A stretch of 45,223 bases of DNA from Propionibacteriaceae bacterium (lineage in GTDB: Bacteria; Actinomycetota; Actinomycetes; Propionibacteriales; Propionibacteriaceae), in the NCBI GenBank assembly GCA_027492545.1, contig JAPUEL010000046.1, positions 21,464 to 66,686 of the forward strand, given 5' to 3'. The first letter of the stretch is position 1, and each line of letters opens with the position of its first letter. This document shows positions 25,545 through 34,862 of this stretch, one piece after another. A model generated the notes under the pieces. That model made no database searches. It worked only from the letters and a program-made list of their open reading frames with translations, and was not told the DNA's origin. The translations under genes and the position numbers were made by a program.

Positions 25545-26510
25545 TCAGCCCCGGTTCGGGGCCGAGGTGGCCTCCACGATGGCGCCGACGATGCCCTCCG
25601 GGTCCCGCCGCGACACCTGAGCCTCCACCGTCGGCAGCACCCGGTGCGCGAGCACCGAGACGGCCAGGGTCCGCACGTCCTCCGGGATCACGTAGTCGCG
25701 GCCGGCGAGCGCCGCCTCGACGCGCGCCGCCCGCATGAGGTGCAGGGACGCGCGGGGGCTGGCGCCCAGCCGGAGGTCCGGATGGAGCCGGGTGCCCTCG
25801 ACGATGGCCACGATGTAGTCGTTGATCACCGGCGCCACGTACACGGTGCGGATGGCGCGGATCGCCGCGGCGACGGCGGCGGCGTCGGTGACGGGCGTGA
25901 TGCCGGTGAGCTGGTCCCCGCCGGCGTTGTGGGTGAGCATCGCCACCTCGGCCTGCCGCGCCGGGTAGCCCATGGTGATGCGGGCCATGAAGCGGTCGCG
26001 CTGCGCCTCGGGGAGGGGGTAGGTGCCCTCCATCTCGATGGGGTTCTGGGTGGCGATCACCATGAACGGCTCGCTCAGCTGATAGGTGTGCCCGTCCGCG
26101 GAGACCTGCCCCTCGGCCATGGCCTCCAGCAGCGCGGACTGCGTCTTGGGAGAGGCGCGGTTGATCTCGTCGCCCAGGACGATGTGGGCGAAGATGCCGC
26201 CCGGCTTGAACTCGAACTCGCGCGTGGACTGGTTGTAGACCGACACGCCGGTCACGTCGCTGGGCAGCAGGTCCGGCGTGAACTGGATGCGCTTGACGTT
26301 GCCCGAGATGGCGCGGCCGAGCGACTTCGCGAGCACCGTCTTGCCGACGCCGGGGACGTCCTCGATGAGCAGGTGTCCCTCCGCCAGCAGCACCGCCACC
26401 GCCATCCGGATCTGGTGCGGTTTGCCCTCGATCACGCGGGCCATCTCCGCCGAAATGTCACGGGCGAGCTTGGAGACCTCGGCGAGCGAGGGGGTGGCGG
26501 GCTGGTTCAC
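25545..26510 (-). CDS. MoxR-family AAA+ ATPase
   Basis: A 321-residue cytoplasmic ATPase with Walker A GVGKT (54-58) in EDVPGVGKTVLAK, Walker B LGDEINRASPKTQSALLEAM (family hallmark), sensor 1 ATQNP, and the arginine finger QRDRF. MoxR proteins act as chaperones that activate vWA-domain partners, here presumably DUF58. GTG at 26510 is preceded by AAGGAG with 8-nt spacing. It is the first gene of its operon and diverges from mraZ; the 173-bp gap carries the mraZ repeat array and a TAGGCT box for this strand. Confidence 0.92.
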   Translation of the reverse strand: MNQPATPSLAEVSKLARDISAEMARVIEGKPHQIRMAVAVLLAEGHLLIEDVPGVGKTVLAKSLGRAISGNVKRIQFTPDLLPSDVTGVSVYNQSTREFEFKPGGIFAHIVLGDEINRASPKTQSALLEAMAEGQVSADGHTYQLSEPFMVIATQNPIEMEGTYPLPEAQRDRFMARITMGYPARQAEVAMLTHNAGGDQLTGITPVTDAAAVAAAIRAIRTVYVAPVINDYIVAIVEGTRLHPDLRLGASPRASLHLMRAARVEAALAGRDYVIPEDVRTLAVSVLAHRVLPTVEAQVSRRDPEGIVGAIVEATSAPNRG

Positions 26511-26592
26511 CGGGGGACTCCTTGAGAGACGTGGGCGTCGGGACGGCGTTTACAGCCTATTCCCAGACCGCAACGCCCCGTCGACACGCCAG

Positions 26593-26661
26593 AAAGTGGT
26601 GTCCAGGTGGGGGGAAGTGGGGTACGGTGGGGCGAAATGGAGCGAAGTGGATGGAAAGTGG
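26593..26661 (+). promoter_or_regulatory. Expanded MraZ-box array: seven TGG repeats at about 10-bp period
   Basis: TGG occurs at 26597, 26608, 26618, 26628, 26638, 26648 and 26659, each in a context close to GAAGTGG or AAAGTGG. The spacing is 10 or 11 bp throughout, one helical turn. MraZ binds direct repeats of this kind (three TGGGN at 10-bp period in E. coli; AAAGTGG-type in mollicutes) and represses its own operon. The array ends just before the mraZ ribosome-binding site GGGAGGT. Confidence 0.8.
26623..26628 (+). promoter_or_regulatory. Candidate -10 box for mraZ inside the repeat array
   Basis: TACGGT lies in the fourth repeat; a start site would be near 26635, leaving a leader of about 50 nt. 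The -35 region is poor. If correct, MraZ bound to the array would block the promoter directly. Confidence 0.3.
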
Positions 26662-26683
26662 AGCGAAGGGAGGTGCTCTCGCC

Positions 26684-27118
26684 GTGTTTCTGGGGACCTA
26701 CACACCGAAGCTGGACGAGAAGGGGCGCCTCATCCTCCCGGCCCGATTCCGCGACGCCTTGGAGGACGGGCTCGTGGTGACGCGCACGCAGGAGCGGGCG
26801 TTGGCCGTCTACCCCAAGGACACGTTCGAGGCGCTCATGGCCGAGGCCATGTCCGCCCCGAGCACCGTGAAGCAGGTCCGCGACTATCAGCGCATGATGA
26901 CCGCGGGCGCCAGCTTCGAAGTTCCTGACCGGCAAGGGCGGGTGACCATTCCCCAGATCCTGCGCGACTATGCCGGCCTGGATCGTGACGTCGTGGTGAT
27001 CGGTGCGATGAATCGCGCCGAGATCTGGGACGCCGAGACCTGGCAGAGGTACTCCGAGGCGAGCGAGGAGAGCTTCTCGGGCATGGACGACGAGCTCGCC
27101 GCCTTCCAGCGGCTGTAA
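26684..27118 (+). CDS. mraZ: Transcriptional regulator MraZ
   Basis: A 144-residue DNA-binding protein that forms a ring of double AbrB-like domains and represses the dcw cluster. The first domain begins FLGTYTPKLDEKGRLILPARFR and the second contains FEVPDRQGRVTIPQILRDYAGL, each with the DxxGRxxxP motif that contacts DNA. GTG at 26684 is set by GGGAGGT ten bases upstream and by the conserved N-terminus; the open frame extends upstream through the repeat array. It heads the dcw cluster, 141 bp before rsmH. Confidence 0.93.
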   Translation: MFLGTYTPKLDEKGRLILPARFRDALEDGLVVTRTQERALAVYPKDTFEALMAEAMSAPSTVKQVRDYQRMMTAGASFEVPDRQGRVTIPQILRDYAGLDRDVVVIGAMNRAEIWDAETWQRYSEASEESFSGMDDELAAFQRL

Positions 27119-27149
27119 CAGGCCCACCCGGCGGCTCCCGGCCGGCGGC

Positions 27150-27215
27150 CCTGACGTCACTTCCCCGGTGTCAGGTCCACAGCCGGAAGGGAACCCCTGG
27201 GTGGGGCTGCCCAGG
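27150..27215 (+). other. Two stem-loops between mraZ and rsmH
   Basis: CCTGAC (27150-27155) pairs with GTCAGG (27170-27175), possibly extended by CAC/GTG inside; then CCTGGG (27196-27201) pairs with CCCAGG (27210-27215). No T-run follows either. They could attenuate or protect the mRNA so that mraZ and the cell-wall genes are expressed at different levels. The rsmH ribosome-binding site AAGGG lies at 27246-27250. Confidence 0.35.
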
Positions 27216-27259
27216 CAGACAACACACGCAAGAATCCATCAGGACAAGGGTCGATACAC

Positions 27260-28222
27260 ATGCAGGGCTACGAAGACGTTCACGATCCGGTCATGCGTGA
27301 CCGCATTGTCGAGCTCCTCCGCCCCGCGCTCCAGCACCCCGGCGCCGTCTATGTCGACGGCACCCTCGGCCTGGCGGGCCACGCCATCGCCGTGCTGGAG
27401 GCCTGCCCCGAGGCCCGGCTCATCGGGATCGACCGGGACCCGGACGCCCATGCCGTGGCCCGCGAACGCCTCGGCGCGCTCGCGGAGCGCGCCACGCTGG
27501 TGCACGCCGTCTACGACGAGCTGCCCGAGGTGCTCGAGGATCTGGGACTCGCGACGGTGGACGCCGTCCTGCTCGACCTCGGCCTCTCGTCGCTCCAGAT
27601 CGACCGCACCGAGCGCGGCTTCGCCTACCGCGTCGACGCCCCCCTGGACATGCGGATGAACCCCACCGAGGGGCCCACCGCCGCGGACGTGCTCAACACC
27701 TACCCGGCCGGCGAGCTGGCCCGGATCCTCAAGTGGTACGGAGAGGAGCGCTTCGCCGACCGGATCGCGCGCGCCGTCGTCGCCGAGCGGCAGCGCCAGC
27801 CCTTCACGCGCTCGGGGCGGCTGGTCGAGACCATCTCCGGCGCCATCCCGGCGGCCGCCCGGCACACCGGCGGCCACCCCGCCAAGCGCACGTTCCAGGC
27901 GCTGCGGATCGAGGTCAACCGCGAGCTCGCCGCGCTCGAGGGCGTGCTGCCCGCCGCCGTCGACGCCCTCGCCCTCGGCGGCCGGATCGCGGTGCTCAGC
28001 TACCACTCGCTCGAGGATCGGCTGGTCAAGCGCACCTTCGCCGCCAAGGCCGGCGACCGCGCCCCGCGGGACATGCCAGTGATCCCCGAGCACCTCAAGG
28101 CCGAGCTCCAGCTGCTGACCCGCGGAGCCGAGCGGCCGGACGCACACGAGACCGCCACCAACCCCCGGGCCGCCTCCGCGCGGCTCCGGGCCGCCGTTCG
28201 CATCAGGGAGGCCACAGCATGA
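27260..28222 (+). CDS. rsmH: 16S rRNA (cytosine-1402 N4) methyltransferase RsmH (MraW)
   Basis: A 320-residue SAM-dependent methyltransferase that modifies C1402 of 16S rRNA near the P site. The N-terminal [13 protein letters not shown] and [17 protein letters not shown] (SAM motif I) are followed by [20 protein letters not shown] and the [16 protein letters not shown] motif characteristic of the family, then [13 protein letters not shown] near the C-terminus. ATG at 27260 has AAGGG 9 nt upstream. Its stop overlaps the ftsL start (ATGA). Confidence 0.95.
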   Translation: MQGYEDVHDPVMRDRIVELLRPALQHPGAVYVDGTLGLAGHAIAVLEACPEARLIGIDRDPDAHAVARERLGALAERATLVHAVYDELPEVLEDLGLATVDAVLLDLGLSSLQIDRTERGFAYRVDAPLDMRMNPTEGPTAADVLNTYPAGELARILKWYGEERFADRIARAVVAERQRQPFTRSGRLVETISGAIPAAARHTGGHPAKRTFQALRIEVNRELAALEGVLPAAVDALALGGRIAVLSYHSLEDRLVKRTFAAKAGDRAPRDMPVIPEHLKAELQLLTRGAERPDAHETATNPRAASARLRAAVRIREATA

Positions 28223-28728
28223 GCGCGCAGCCGATCATCGCCGCCGAGACCGCCGCCGCGCCGCGCCTGCGGATGATCAGGACCCCCGGGGTCAGGGTGT
28301 CCACCCTGGGCTTCGCCGTCATCGTGGGGCTCCTCATCGCCCTGGGCCTGGCCGCGGTCATGGTGGTGACCACCTCGGTGGGCGCCCAGTCCCGCGAGCT
28401 GGCCGGCCTGCGCAGGGAGGCCACCGAGCTGGGCTACACGCAGGCCGCGCTCACCTCGCAGCTGCAGAAGGTCTCCAGCGCCAACGCGCTGGCGCTTCGC
28501 GCCTCGCAGCTCGGCATGGTGCCCAACCCGTATCCGGCCTTCCTCCACCTCGCCGACGGGACCGTCACCGGCGTCCCCACCCCCGTGACCGGCGACGAGC
28601 TGCCGTTCCTGCGCGGCCGCCGCTCCGAGGCGCCGCCCGCGGCCGCCGCCATCGTCACACCGGAGCCCGAGGCCCCGGTGGTCCAGTTGCCCGACGACCT
28701 CTCCGCGGCCGGAACGACGGAGGGCTGA
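28219..28728 (+). CDS. ftsL: Cell division protein FtsL-like
   Basis: A 169-residue single-pass membrane protein between rsmH and ftsI, the normal position of ftsL. A basic N-terminus precedes one TM helix (about 30-53), then a short coiled-coil stretch ([30 protein letters not shown]) and a conserved [21 protein letters not shown] segment, as in actinobacterial FtsL/septum formation initiator proteins. The C-terminal 60 residues are Pro/Ala/Glu-rich. With FtsB/FtsQ it should activate FtsW-FtsI. ATG overlaps the rsmH stop by 4 nt. Confidence 0.85.
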   Translation: MSAQPIIAAETAAAPRLRMIRTPGVRVSTLGFAVIVGLLIALGLAAVMVVTTSVGAQSRELAGLRREATELGYTQAALTSQLQKVSSANALALRASQLGMVPNPYPAFLHLADGTVTGVPTPVTGDELPFLRGRRSEAPPAAAAIVTPEPEAPVVQLPDDLSAAGTTEG

Positions 28729-28731
28729 ACC

Positions 28732-30825
28732 ATGGCGCAACGACCCGATCCCTCAGGGAAGCGGCCCACCGACGGCAAGCGGCCCGCGTCCTCGCGTGCC
28801 ACGAGCGACTCGCAGCCCCGGGCCGGCGCCGGCGCACGAAAGCCCCGTGCAGCGGGCGACCCCAAGCCCCGGCCCACGGGGACGTCCAAGCCGCGTGCGG
28901 CCAAGGCCCGCGCGGCCGAGGCCGGCACGCCCAGAGCCGCGCGCCCCGCGGCCGGGCCCGGCGGCACCCCGTCGCGAGGCGGGGCCACGCGCCGCCCCGC
29001 GCCCCGCCGCCACCGCAAGTCGGTTCGCCTGCCAGTGGGGCGCACCAGCGTGCGGATCCGCGTGTTCATGGTCACCCTCGGCGTGCTCCTGTCCGTGGCC
29101 GGCGTGCGGGCCGTCCAACTCCAGGGCATCGACGCGCAGGCCTTCGCCGCGGAGGCCGCCGACAAGATGCAGTCCACCCGGGAGCTGCCCGCCACCCGCG
29201 GAAGCATCACGGACCGCAACGGGGTGGTGATGGCGGCCACAGAGCCTGCCATGATCGTCTCGATCGACCCGGACATGATCCGCACCAACGGCGCGGACAA
29301 GCGCTACGCGATGAGCGAGAAGAAGCAGGAGGAGGCCGCGGCGGCCCCCGATGCCGTCGCCGACATCCTCGTGGAGCACCTCGGCGGGAAGAAGTCCACC
29401 TATCTCACGCTGATCAACACCCCCGACTCGCGCTACGAGATCGTCGAGCGCAAGGTCCCGGCCGCCGTGTACACGGCCATCAGGGCGGACATGGCGCTCG
29501 GCTTCGAGGGCGACAAGTCGCGTCCGTGGAAGGGCGTCTTCGGCGACCCCGATCCCATCCGCGTCTACCCCAACCGGTCCGTCGCCTCCAACGTCGTGGG
29601 CTTCGTCAACGCCGAAGGCAAGGGCGCCGGCGGGCTCGAGTACGCCCTCGACGGCGAGCTGGACGGCACCGCCGGACAGCTGGTCTACGACTGGTCCACC
29701 TACGGCCGCATCCCGCTGGGCACCAACATCATGACCCCTGCCCAGGACGGGACGTCCTACCAGCTGACCATCGACTCGGACCTCAACTGGATGACCGAGC
29801 AGATCCTGGCCGAGTACGTGAAACAGGCGGGCGCCTCGACGGGCAAGGCCGTGGTGATGAACGTCAAGACCGGGCAGATCCTGTCCCTGGCCAACAACCC
29901 CGGCTTCGATCCGTCCAACACCAGGTCGGCGGACGCTGAGGATCTCGGCAACCGCACCGTCACCGAGGCCTACGAGCCGGGCTCGGTGCAGAAGGTGCTG
30001 ACCATGGCCGCACTCGCCGACCAGGGGCTCGTCACGCCCACCACCCGGGTGAAGGTGCCGGCGAGGATCGCCTCGGGTGCGGGCTACGTCCGCGACTCCT
30101 TCGACCACGGCGACATCCAGCTCACCGCGAGCGGCGTCGTCGCGCAGTCCTCCAACATCGGCACCATCCTGCTGTCGCGGCAGATGGAGAAGTCCGCGCT
30201 GTCGCAGTACCTGGCCGCCTTCGGCCTGGGCACCAAGACCGGCGTCGGTCTCCCCGGCGAGACCTCGGGCAGCCTCCCCGGTGGGGACATGGCCGACTAC
30301 ACGCGTGACCAGGTCGCCTTCGGCCAGGCCCTCTCCGTCAATGCGGTCCAGATGGCCGCCGCCGTCAACGCCGTCGCCAACGGCGGGGTCTACGTGCAGC
30401 CCACGATCATCCAGTCCGCCACCACCGCCGACGGCGAGGCGGTGGAGCTGCCCGAGCCCACCACCCGGCGGGTGGTCTCCGAGGAGGCCGCCACCATCGC
30501 GCTGGAGATGATGGAGTCGGTCATCACCCTCAACGAGAACCGCGCCATCCCCGGCTACCGCACCGGCGGCAAGTCCGGCACCGCCCAGCGGTTCGACCCC
30601 ACCTGCAAGTGCTACAACGGCTTCACCGCCAGCTTCGTCGGGGTGGCCCCGGTCGAGGACCCGCAGATCCTGGTCTACGTGGTGCTCGACGAGCCCACCA
30701 ACGGCAACCTGGGCAGCCGCCTCGCGCTCCCCGCCGTCAACGACATCCTCGAGCTCGCCCTCCCGCGCTACAACGTCGCCCCGTCGACGACGCCGGCCGC
30801 CGAGACCCCGCTAACGTTCGAGTGA
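28732..30825 (+). CDS. ftsI: Septal peptidoglycan transpeptidase (FtsI/PBP3, class B PBP)
   Basis: A 697-residue class B penicillin-binding protein that cross-links septal peptidoglycan with FtsW. Residues 1-105 are a disordered K/R/P/A-rich cytoplasmic tail, longer than in model FtsI proteins. One TM helix (about 109-128) precedes the pedestal domain (ATRGSITDRNGVVMA at 154-168) and the transpeptidase domain: SVQK (418-421, Ser418 nucleophile), SSN (473-475) and KSGT (614-617; KSG in place of KTG is common here). A CKC pair sits at 625-627. ATG follows the ftsL stop by 3 nt; its stop overlaps the murE start. Confidence 0.95.
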   Translation: MAQRPDPSGKRPTDGKRPASSRATSDSQPRAGAGARKPRAAGDPKPRPTGTSKPRAAKARAAEAGTPRAARPAAGPGGTPSRGGATRRPAPRRHRKSVRLPVGRTSVRIRVFMVTLGVLLSVAGVRAVQLQGIDAQAFAAEAADKMQSTRELPATRGSITDRNGVVMAATEPAMIVSIDPDMIRTNGADKRYAMSEKKQEEAAAAPDAVADILVEHLGGKKSTYLTLINTPDSRYEIVERKVPAAVYTAIRADMALGFEGDKSRPWKGVFGDPDPIRVYPNRSVASNVVGFVNAEGKGAGGLEYALDGELDGTAGQLVYDWSTYGRIPLGTNIMTPAQDGTSYQLTIDSDLNWMTEQILAEYVKQAGASTGKAVVMNVKTGQILSLANNPGFDPSNTRSADAEDLGNRTVTEAYEPGSVQKVLTMAALADQGLVTPTTRVKVPARIASGAGYVRDSFDHGDIQLTASGVVAQSSNIGTILLSRQMEKSALSQYLAAFGLGTKTGVGLPGETSGSLPGGDMADYTRDQVAFGQALSVNAVQMAAAVNAVANGGVYVQPTIIQSATTADGEAVELPEPTTRRVVSEEAATIALEMMESVITLNENRAIPGYRTGGKSGTAQRFDPTCKCYNGFTASFVGVAPVEDPQILVYVVLDEPTNGNLGSRLALPAVNDILELALPRYNVAPSTTPAAETPLTFE

Positions 30826-32384
30826 TGAACGCCACGCTCCGCCCCGCGCCCCCGCCGCCGGCGCCGCTCGCCGTGCTCGCCGACGGGCTGGGGCTGCTGG
30901 GCGACGCGCAGGGCCGGGTCGCGGTGACGGGCGTCACGCTGGACTCCCGGGCGGTGCGGCCGGGCTGGCTCTACGTGGCGCTGCCCGGCACCCGCACGCA
31001 CGGCGCGGCGTTCGCCGGGGCCGCCGTCGCGTCGGGCGCCGCGGCGATCCTCACCGATCACGCCGGGCTGGCGCTCCTCGACCAGCCGGAGGTCCCCGTC
31101 CTGCTGGCCGACGACGCCCGCCACGCGGCGGCCGTCATGGCGGCCCGCTTCTACGGGGAGCCCGCCCGCGCGCTGACCATGCTGGGCGTCACCGGCACCA
31201 ACGGCAAGACCACCACCGTGGCGCTGCTCCAGGCCGGGCTCGCCGCTGACGGTCGCCTGGCCGGCACCATCGGCACCATCGGCTTCCGCCTGGGCGCCGA
31301 GGAGTTGCGCGCCTCGCGCACCACCGTCACCACGCCCGAGGCGCCGGACCTCCAGGCCCTCCTGGCGGTGATGCAGCAGCGCGGCGCCCAGGCGGTCGCC
31401 GTGGAGGTGAGCTCGCACGCGCTGGCGCTCAGCCGCGTCGACGGCATCGAGTTCGACGTGGCGGCCTTCCTCAACCTGGGCCGCGACCACCTGGACTTCC
31501 ACCGCGACCTCGACGACTACTTCGAGGCCAAGGCCGCGCTCTTCGAGCCGGGCCGGGCAGCCGCCAGCGTGGTGTGGGTCGACGACCCGAAGGGCCGCGA
31601 GATCGCCCACCGCGTGGCCACCCACGGAAAGAGCCGGCTGATCACCGTCGGCAGCACTCCCGAGGCCGAGTACGTCCTCACCGGCTACGAGGCCCTCGCG
31701 CCGCTCGGGGGGCGCGCCACCCTCACCAGGGCGGGGGAGTCCCTGCCGCTCGAGCTGACGCTCCCCGGCGAGTACAACATGATCGATGCGGCCGTGGCCT
31801 TCGCGATGCTGGAGGCCGTGGGCGTGAGCGCCGAGGCTGCGCTGGCGGGGCTGCGCGAGGCGCAGGTGCCGGGGCGGATGCAGCGGGTGGACCTCGGCGC
31901 GGACGCCCCTTTGGTGGTGGTGGACTTTGCGCACACCCCGCAGGCCGTCGGCGCCGCGCTGGAATCGCTCGCCGGCCACGGCCGGATCGTCACGGTGCTG
32001 GGCTGCGGCGGGGACCGCGACCCGGACAAGCGCCCGGAGATGGGCGCGGCCGCCGCCCGCGGCAGTGATCTCACCCTCATCACCGACGACAATCCGCGCT
32101 CCGAGGATCCGGCCGTCATCCGCGCCCAGACGATCGCCGGCGCCCGGTCCGCCCTGCGCGCCGGCGCGGACCTGCTGGAGGTCGCGGGGAGACGCGCGGC
32201 CATCGAGACCGCGCTCAGGGGCGCGGGCGCCGGTACGGTGGTGGCCATCCTCGGCAAAGGACACGAGCGCGGGCAGATTCTGGCAGACCGCACCGTCGAC
32301 TTCGACGATGTCGAGGAAGCGACGCAAGCCTGGCGCCGCCTGACCGAGGAAGGAGCCACCGATGCGCCCCCGCACGATGACTGA
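30825..32384 (+). CDS. murE: UDP-MurNAc-tripeptide synthetase MurE, diaminopimelate type
   Basis: A 519-residue Mur ligase that adds the third stem-peptide residue to UDP-MurNAc-L-Ala-D-Glu using ATP. The ATP loop is GTNGKTT (124-130), the carbamylated-Lys region is YFEAK (232-236), and the specificity motif is DNPR (422-425), which selects diaminopimelate over lysine. The motif does not separate meso- from LL-DAP, and LL-DAP walls are common in Propionibacteriales. The ATG overlaps the ftsI stop by 1 nt and the last 23 nt overlap murF. Confidence 0.95.
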   Translation: MNATLRPAPPPPAPLAVLADGLGLLGDAQGRVAVTGVTLDSRAVRPGWLYVALPGTRTHGAAFAGAAVASGAAAILTDHAGLALLDQPEVPVLLADDARHAAAVMAARFYGEPARALTMLGVTGTNGKTTTVALLQAGLAADGRLAGTIGTIGFRLGAEELRASRTTVTTPEAPDLQALLAVMQQRGAQAVAVEVSSHALALSRVDGIEFDVAAFLNLGRDHLDFHRDLDDYFEAKAALFEPGRAAASVVWVDDPKGREIAHRVATHGKSRLITVGSTPEAEYVLTGYEALAPLGGRATLTRAGESLPLELTLPGEYNMIDAAVAFAMLEAVGVSAEAALAGLREAQVPGRMQRVDLGADAPLVVVDFAHTPQAVGAALESLAGHGRIVTVLGCGGDRDPDKRPEMGAAAARGSDLTLITDDNPRSEDPAVIRAQTIAGARSALRAGADLLEVAGRRAAIETALRGAGAGTVVAILGKGHERGQILADRTVDFDDVEEATQAWRRLTEEGATDAPPHDD

Positions 32385-33795
32385 ACTCGTCGAGCTGATG
32401 CAGCCGGCGCCCGTCGAACTGTTCGGCGACGACGCCGTGGCCGGCCCGGACGTGATCATCGACAACCGCGAGACTACCGCCGGGGCGCTGTTCGTCGCCA
32501 TCCCGGGCGAGCGGGTCGACGGCCACGACTATGCGGCCACCGCCGCCGCGGCGGGGGCCGCCGGAGTGGTCGGCATGGCCGTCACCGAGGCTCCGGTGCC
32601 GCACATCCTCGCCGAGGACTCGGTGGCCGCCCTCTCCTGGCTGGCCCGCGGCATCGTGCGCGAGGCCCGCGCCCGCGGGATGGTCAGCATCGGCGTCACC
32701 GGCAGCTCCGGCAAGACCAGCACCAAGGACCTCATGGCGCAGGTGTTCGAGGCCGCCGGCACCACCGTCGCCCCCGTCGGCTCGCAGAACAACGAGGTGG
32801 GCGTCCCGCTCACCGCCTGCCGGGTCGACGACGACACCGCCTACCTCATCTCCGAGATGGGTGCCCGCGGCGTCGGCCACATCGCCTGGCTCACCTCGCT
32901 GGTGGGGCTGGACGTAGGCGTCTGCCTGAACGTGGGCCGCGCCCACGTCGGCGAGTTCGGGGGCGTGGAGGCCACCGCTCAGGCCAAGTCCGAGATCGTC
33001 GCGGACCTGGCCGAGGACGGCTGGGCCGTGCTCAACGCCGACGACCCGGCGGTCGCGGCCATGCGCGAGCGCACCCGTGCCAGGATCGCCTGGTTCGGCG
33101 AGGGGGACCTGCCCGACGGAGACCTGCGCGTCACCGCCCGCGGCGTCACCCTCAACGCCCTCAGCCAGGCCAGCTTCGAGCTCGTGGCCCACGACGGCCG
33201 CACCGAGCGCGCCGCGCCCGTCACGCTGCGGGTGATCGGCCGCCACCAGGTGGGCAACTCGCTGGCCGCGGCCGCCGCCGCCCTCGCCGTCGGCCTTGAC
33301 CTCGGACTCATCGCCACGGCGCTGTCGGGCGCCTCGCCGCGGTCCAGCTGGAGGATGGAGCTGCATCCCCGCGCCGACGGCGTGCTCATCCTCAACGACG
33401 CCTACAACGCCAACCCCGACTCGATGGCCGTGGCCCTGGCCACCGCCGTCGAGCTGGGGGACGGCTCGCGCGCCGAGCACCCCGGCGCCCGCGTCGTGGC
33501 CGTGCTGGGCGACATGCTCGAGCTCGGGCCGCTGGCCCCCGAGCTGCACGAGGAGCTGGGCCGCCTGGCCGCAGATCTGGGGGTCGCGGAGGTGGTCGCC
33601 GTCGGCGGCCTCGCCGAGCACGTGGTGGCCGGCGCCGCCGCCGAGGGGCTGCCCGCCCGGGTCTCGGATCGTGCATCCGTGGCCGGTTCCCTTAGCCTTG
33701 GCCCCGGCGACGTGGTCCTCATCAAGGGCTCCCGAGGCGTCGGATTGGAAACGGTCGCGGCTGAGCTCGCGGACGGATACGGAGGCTCCCAGTGA
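32362..33795 (+). CDS. murF: UDP-MurNAc-tripeptide:D-Ala-D-Ala ligase MurF
   Basis: A 477-residue Mur ligase that adds D-Ala-D-Ala to complete the cytoplasmic precursor. N-terminal DNRETTAGALFVAIPGERVDGHDY is the family's UDP-binding domain; the ATP loop is GVTGSSGKTSTKDL, and GSQNNEVGVPLT and ILNDAYNANPDSM are MurF hallmarks. ATG at 32362 is preceded by AGGAAGGAG inside the end of murE (23-nt overlap), a strong ribosome-binding site that may raise MurF output. Its stop overlaps mraY (GTGA). Confidence 0.95.
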   Translation: MRPRTMTELVELMQPAPVELFGDDAVAGPDVIIDNRETTAGALFVAIPGERVDGHDYAATAAAAGAAGVVGMAVTEAPVPHILAEDSVAALSWLARGIVREARARGMVSIGVTGSSGKTSTKDLMAQVFEAAGTTVAPVGSQNNEVGVPLTACRVDDDTAYLISEMGARGVGHIAWLTSLVGLDVGVCLNVGRAHVGEFGGVEATAQAKSEIVADLAEDGWAVLNADDPAVAAMRERTRARIAWFGEGDLPDGDLRVTARGVTLNALSQASFELVAHDGRTERAAPVTLRVIGRHQVGNSLAAAAAALAVGLDLGLIATALSGASPRSSWRMELHPRADGVLILNDAYNANPDSMAVALATAVELGDGSRAEHPGARVVAVLGDMLELGPLAPELHEELGRLAADLGVAEVVAVGGLAEHVVAGAAAEGLPARVSDRASVAGSLSLGPGDVVLIKGSRGVGLETVAAELADGYGGSQ

Positions 33796-34862
33796 TCAAC
33801 ATCCTCGTGGCGGGCTCGCTGTCGCTGCTGTTCGCGATGGTGGGCACGCCCCTGCTGATCAAGTTCCTGACCCGGCGCCAGTACGGCCAGTTCATCCGCG
33901 AGGACGGACCCACGGCCCATTACGTCAAGCGCGGCACCCCCACCATGGGCGGCCTCGTGATCATCGGCTCCGCCGTGCTCGCCTACACGCTCTCGCACCT
34001 GGTGCGTTGGCAGGCGCCCACCCTGTCGGGCGTGCTGCTGCTCGGGCTGGCCGTCAGCATGGGGTTCCTGGGCTTCCTCGACGACTGGGCCAAGATCTCC
34101 AAGGAGCGCAGCCTGGGTCTCACCGCACGCGGGAAGCTGGTGGGGCAGTTCCTCATCGGCGGCGTGTTCGCGTTCCTCGCCCTCAACTTCCCCGACGAGC
34201 GGGGCCTGACTCCCGCGTCGCCCGCCATCTCCTTCCTGCGCGACATCCCGTGGGCGGTGCTGCCGCTGCTGATCGCCGTGCCGGTCATCATCTTCCTGAT
34301 CATGGCGTGGTCCAACGCCGTCAACATCACCGACGGGCTCGACGGCCTGGCCGCCGGCAGCGCCACGCTGGTGTTCGCGGCCTACACCATCGTCAACATC
34401 TGGCAGTTCAACCAGTGGTGCGCGCGCACCTCCACGGCCGGCCCCCGCTGCTACGAGGTGCGCGACCCGCATGACCTGGCCGTGGTGGCGGTCGCGTTCG
34501 CGGGCGCCTGCTTCGGGTTCCTGTGGTGGAACGCCAAGCCGGCCAAGATCTTCATGGGCGACACGGGGTCGATGGCCATCGGCGCCGCGCTCGCCGGGTT
34601 GTCGATGATGACCCGCACGGAGCTGCTCCTGGTCATCCTGGGCCTGCTGTTCGTCATCGAGGTGGGCTCTGTGACGCTGCAGGTGGCCTACTTCAAGGCC
34701 ACCAAGGGCAAGCGAATCTTCAAGATGTCGCCCATCCATCACCACTTCGAGCTCGTGGGTTGGGACGAGGTCACCGTCGTGATCAGGTTCTGGATCATCG
34801 GCGGGCTCTGCGTGGCGCTGGGCGTGGGCATCTTCTACGCCGAATGGGTGGTGGGTCAGTGA
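33792..34862 (+). CDS. mraY: Phospho-MurNAc-pentapeptide translocase MraY
   Basis: A 356-residue integral membrane enzyme with about ten TM helices that transfers phospho-MurNAc-pentapeptide to undecaprenyl phosphate, forming lipid I. Hallmarks: [16 protein letters not shown] near residue 38, the catalytic aspartates in [11 protein letters not shown], the [15 protein letters not shown] loop, [16 protein letters not shown] and the HHHFE histidine cluster near the C-terminus. GTG start overlaps the murF stop; its own stop overlaps the murD GTG. Confidence 0.96.
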   Translation: MINILVAGSLSLLFAMVGTPLLIKFLTRRQYGQFIREDGPTAHYVKRGTPTMGGLVIIGSAVLAYTLSHLVRWQAPTLSGVLLLGLAVSMGFLGFLDDWAKISKERSLGLTARGKLVGQFLIGGVFAFLALNFPDERGLTPASPAISFLRDIPWAVLPLLIAVPVIIFLIMAWSNAVNITDGLDGLAAGSATLVFAAYTIVNIWQFNQWCARTSTAGPRCYEVRDPHDLAVVAVAFAGACFGFLWWNAKPAKIFMGDTGSMAIGAALAGLSMMTRTELLLVILGLLFVIEVGSVTLQVAYFKATKGKRIFKMSPIHHHFELVGWDEVTVVIRFWIIGGLCVALGVGIFYAEWVVGQ

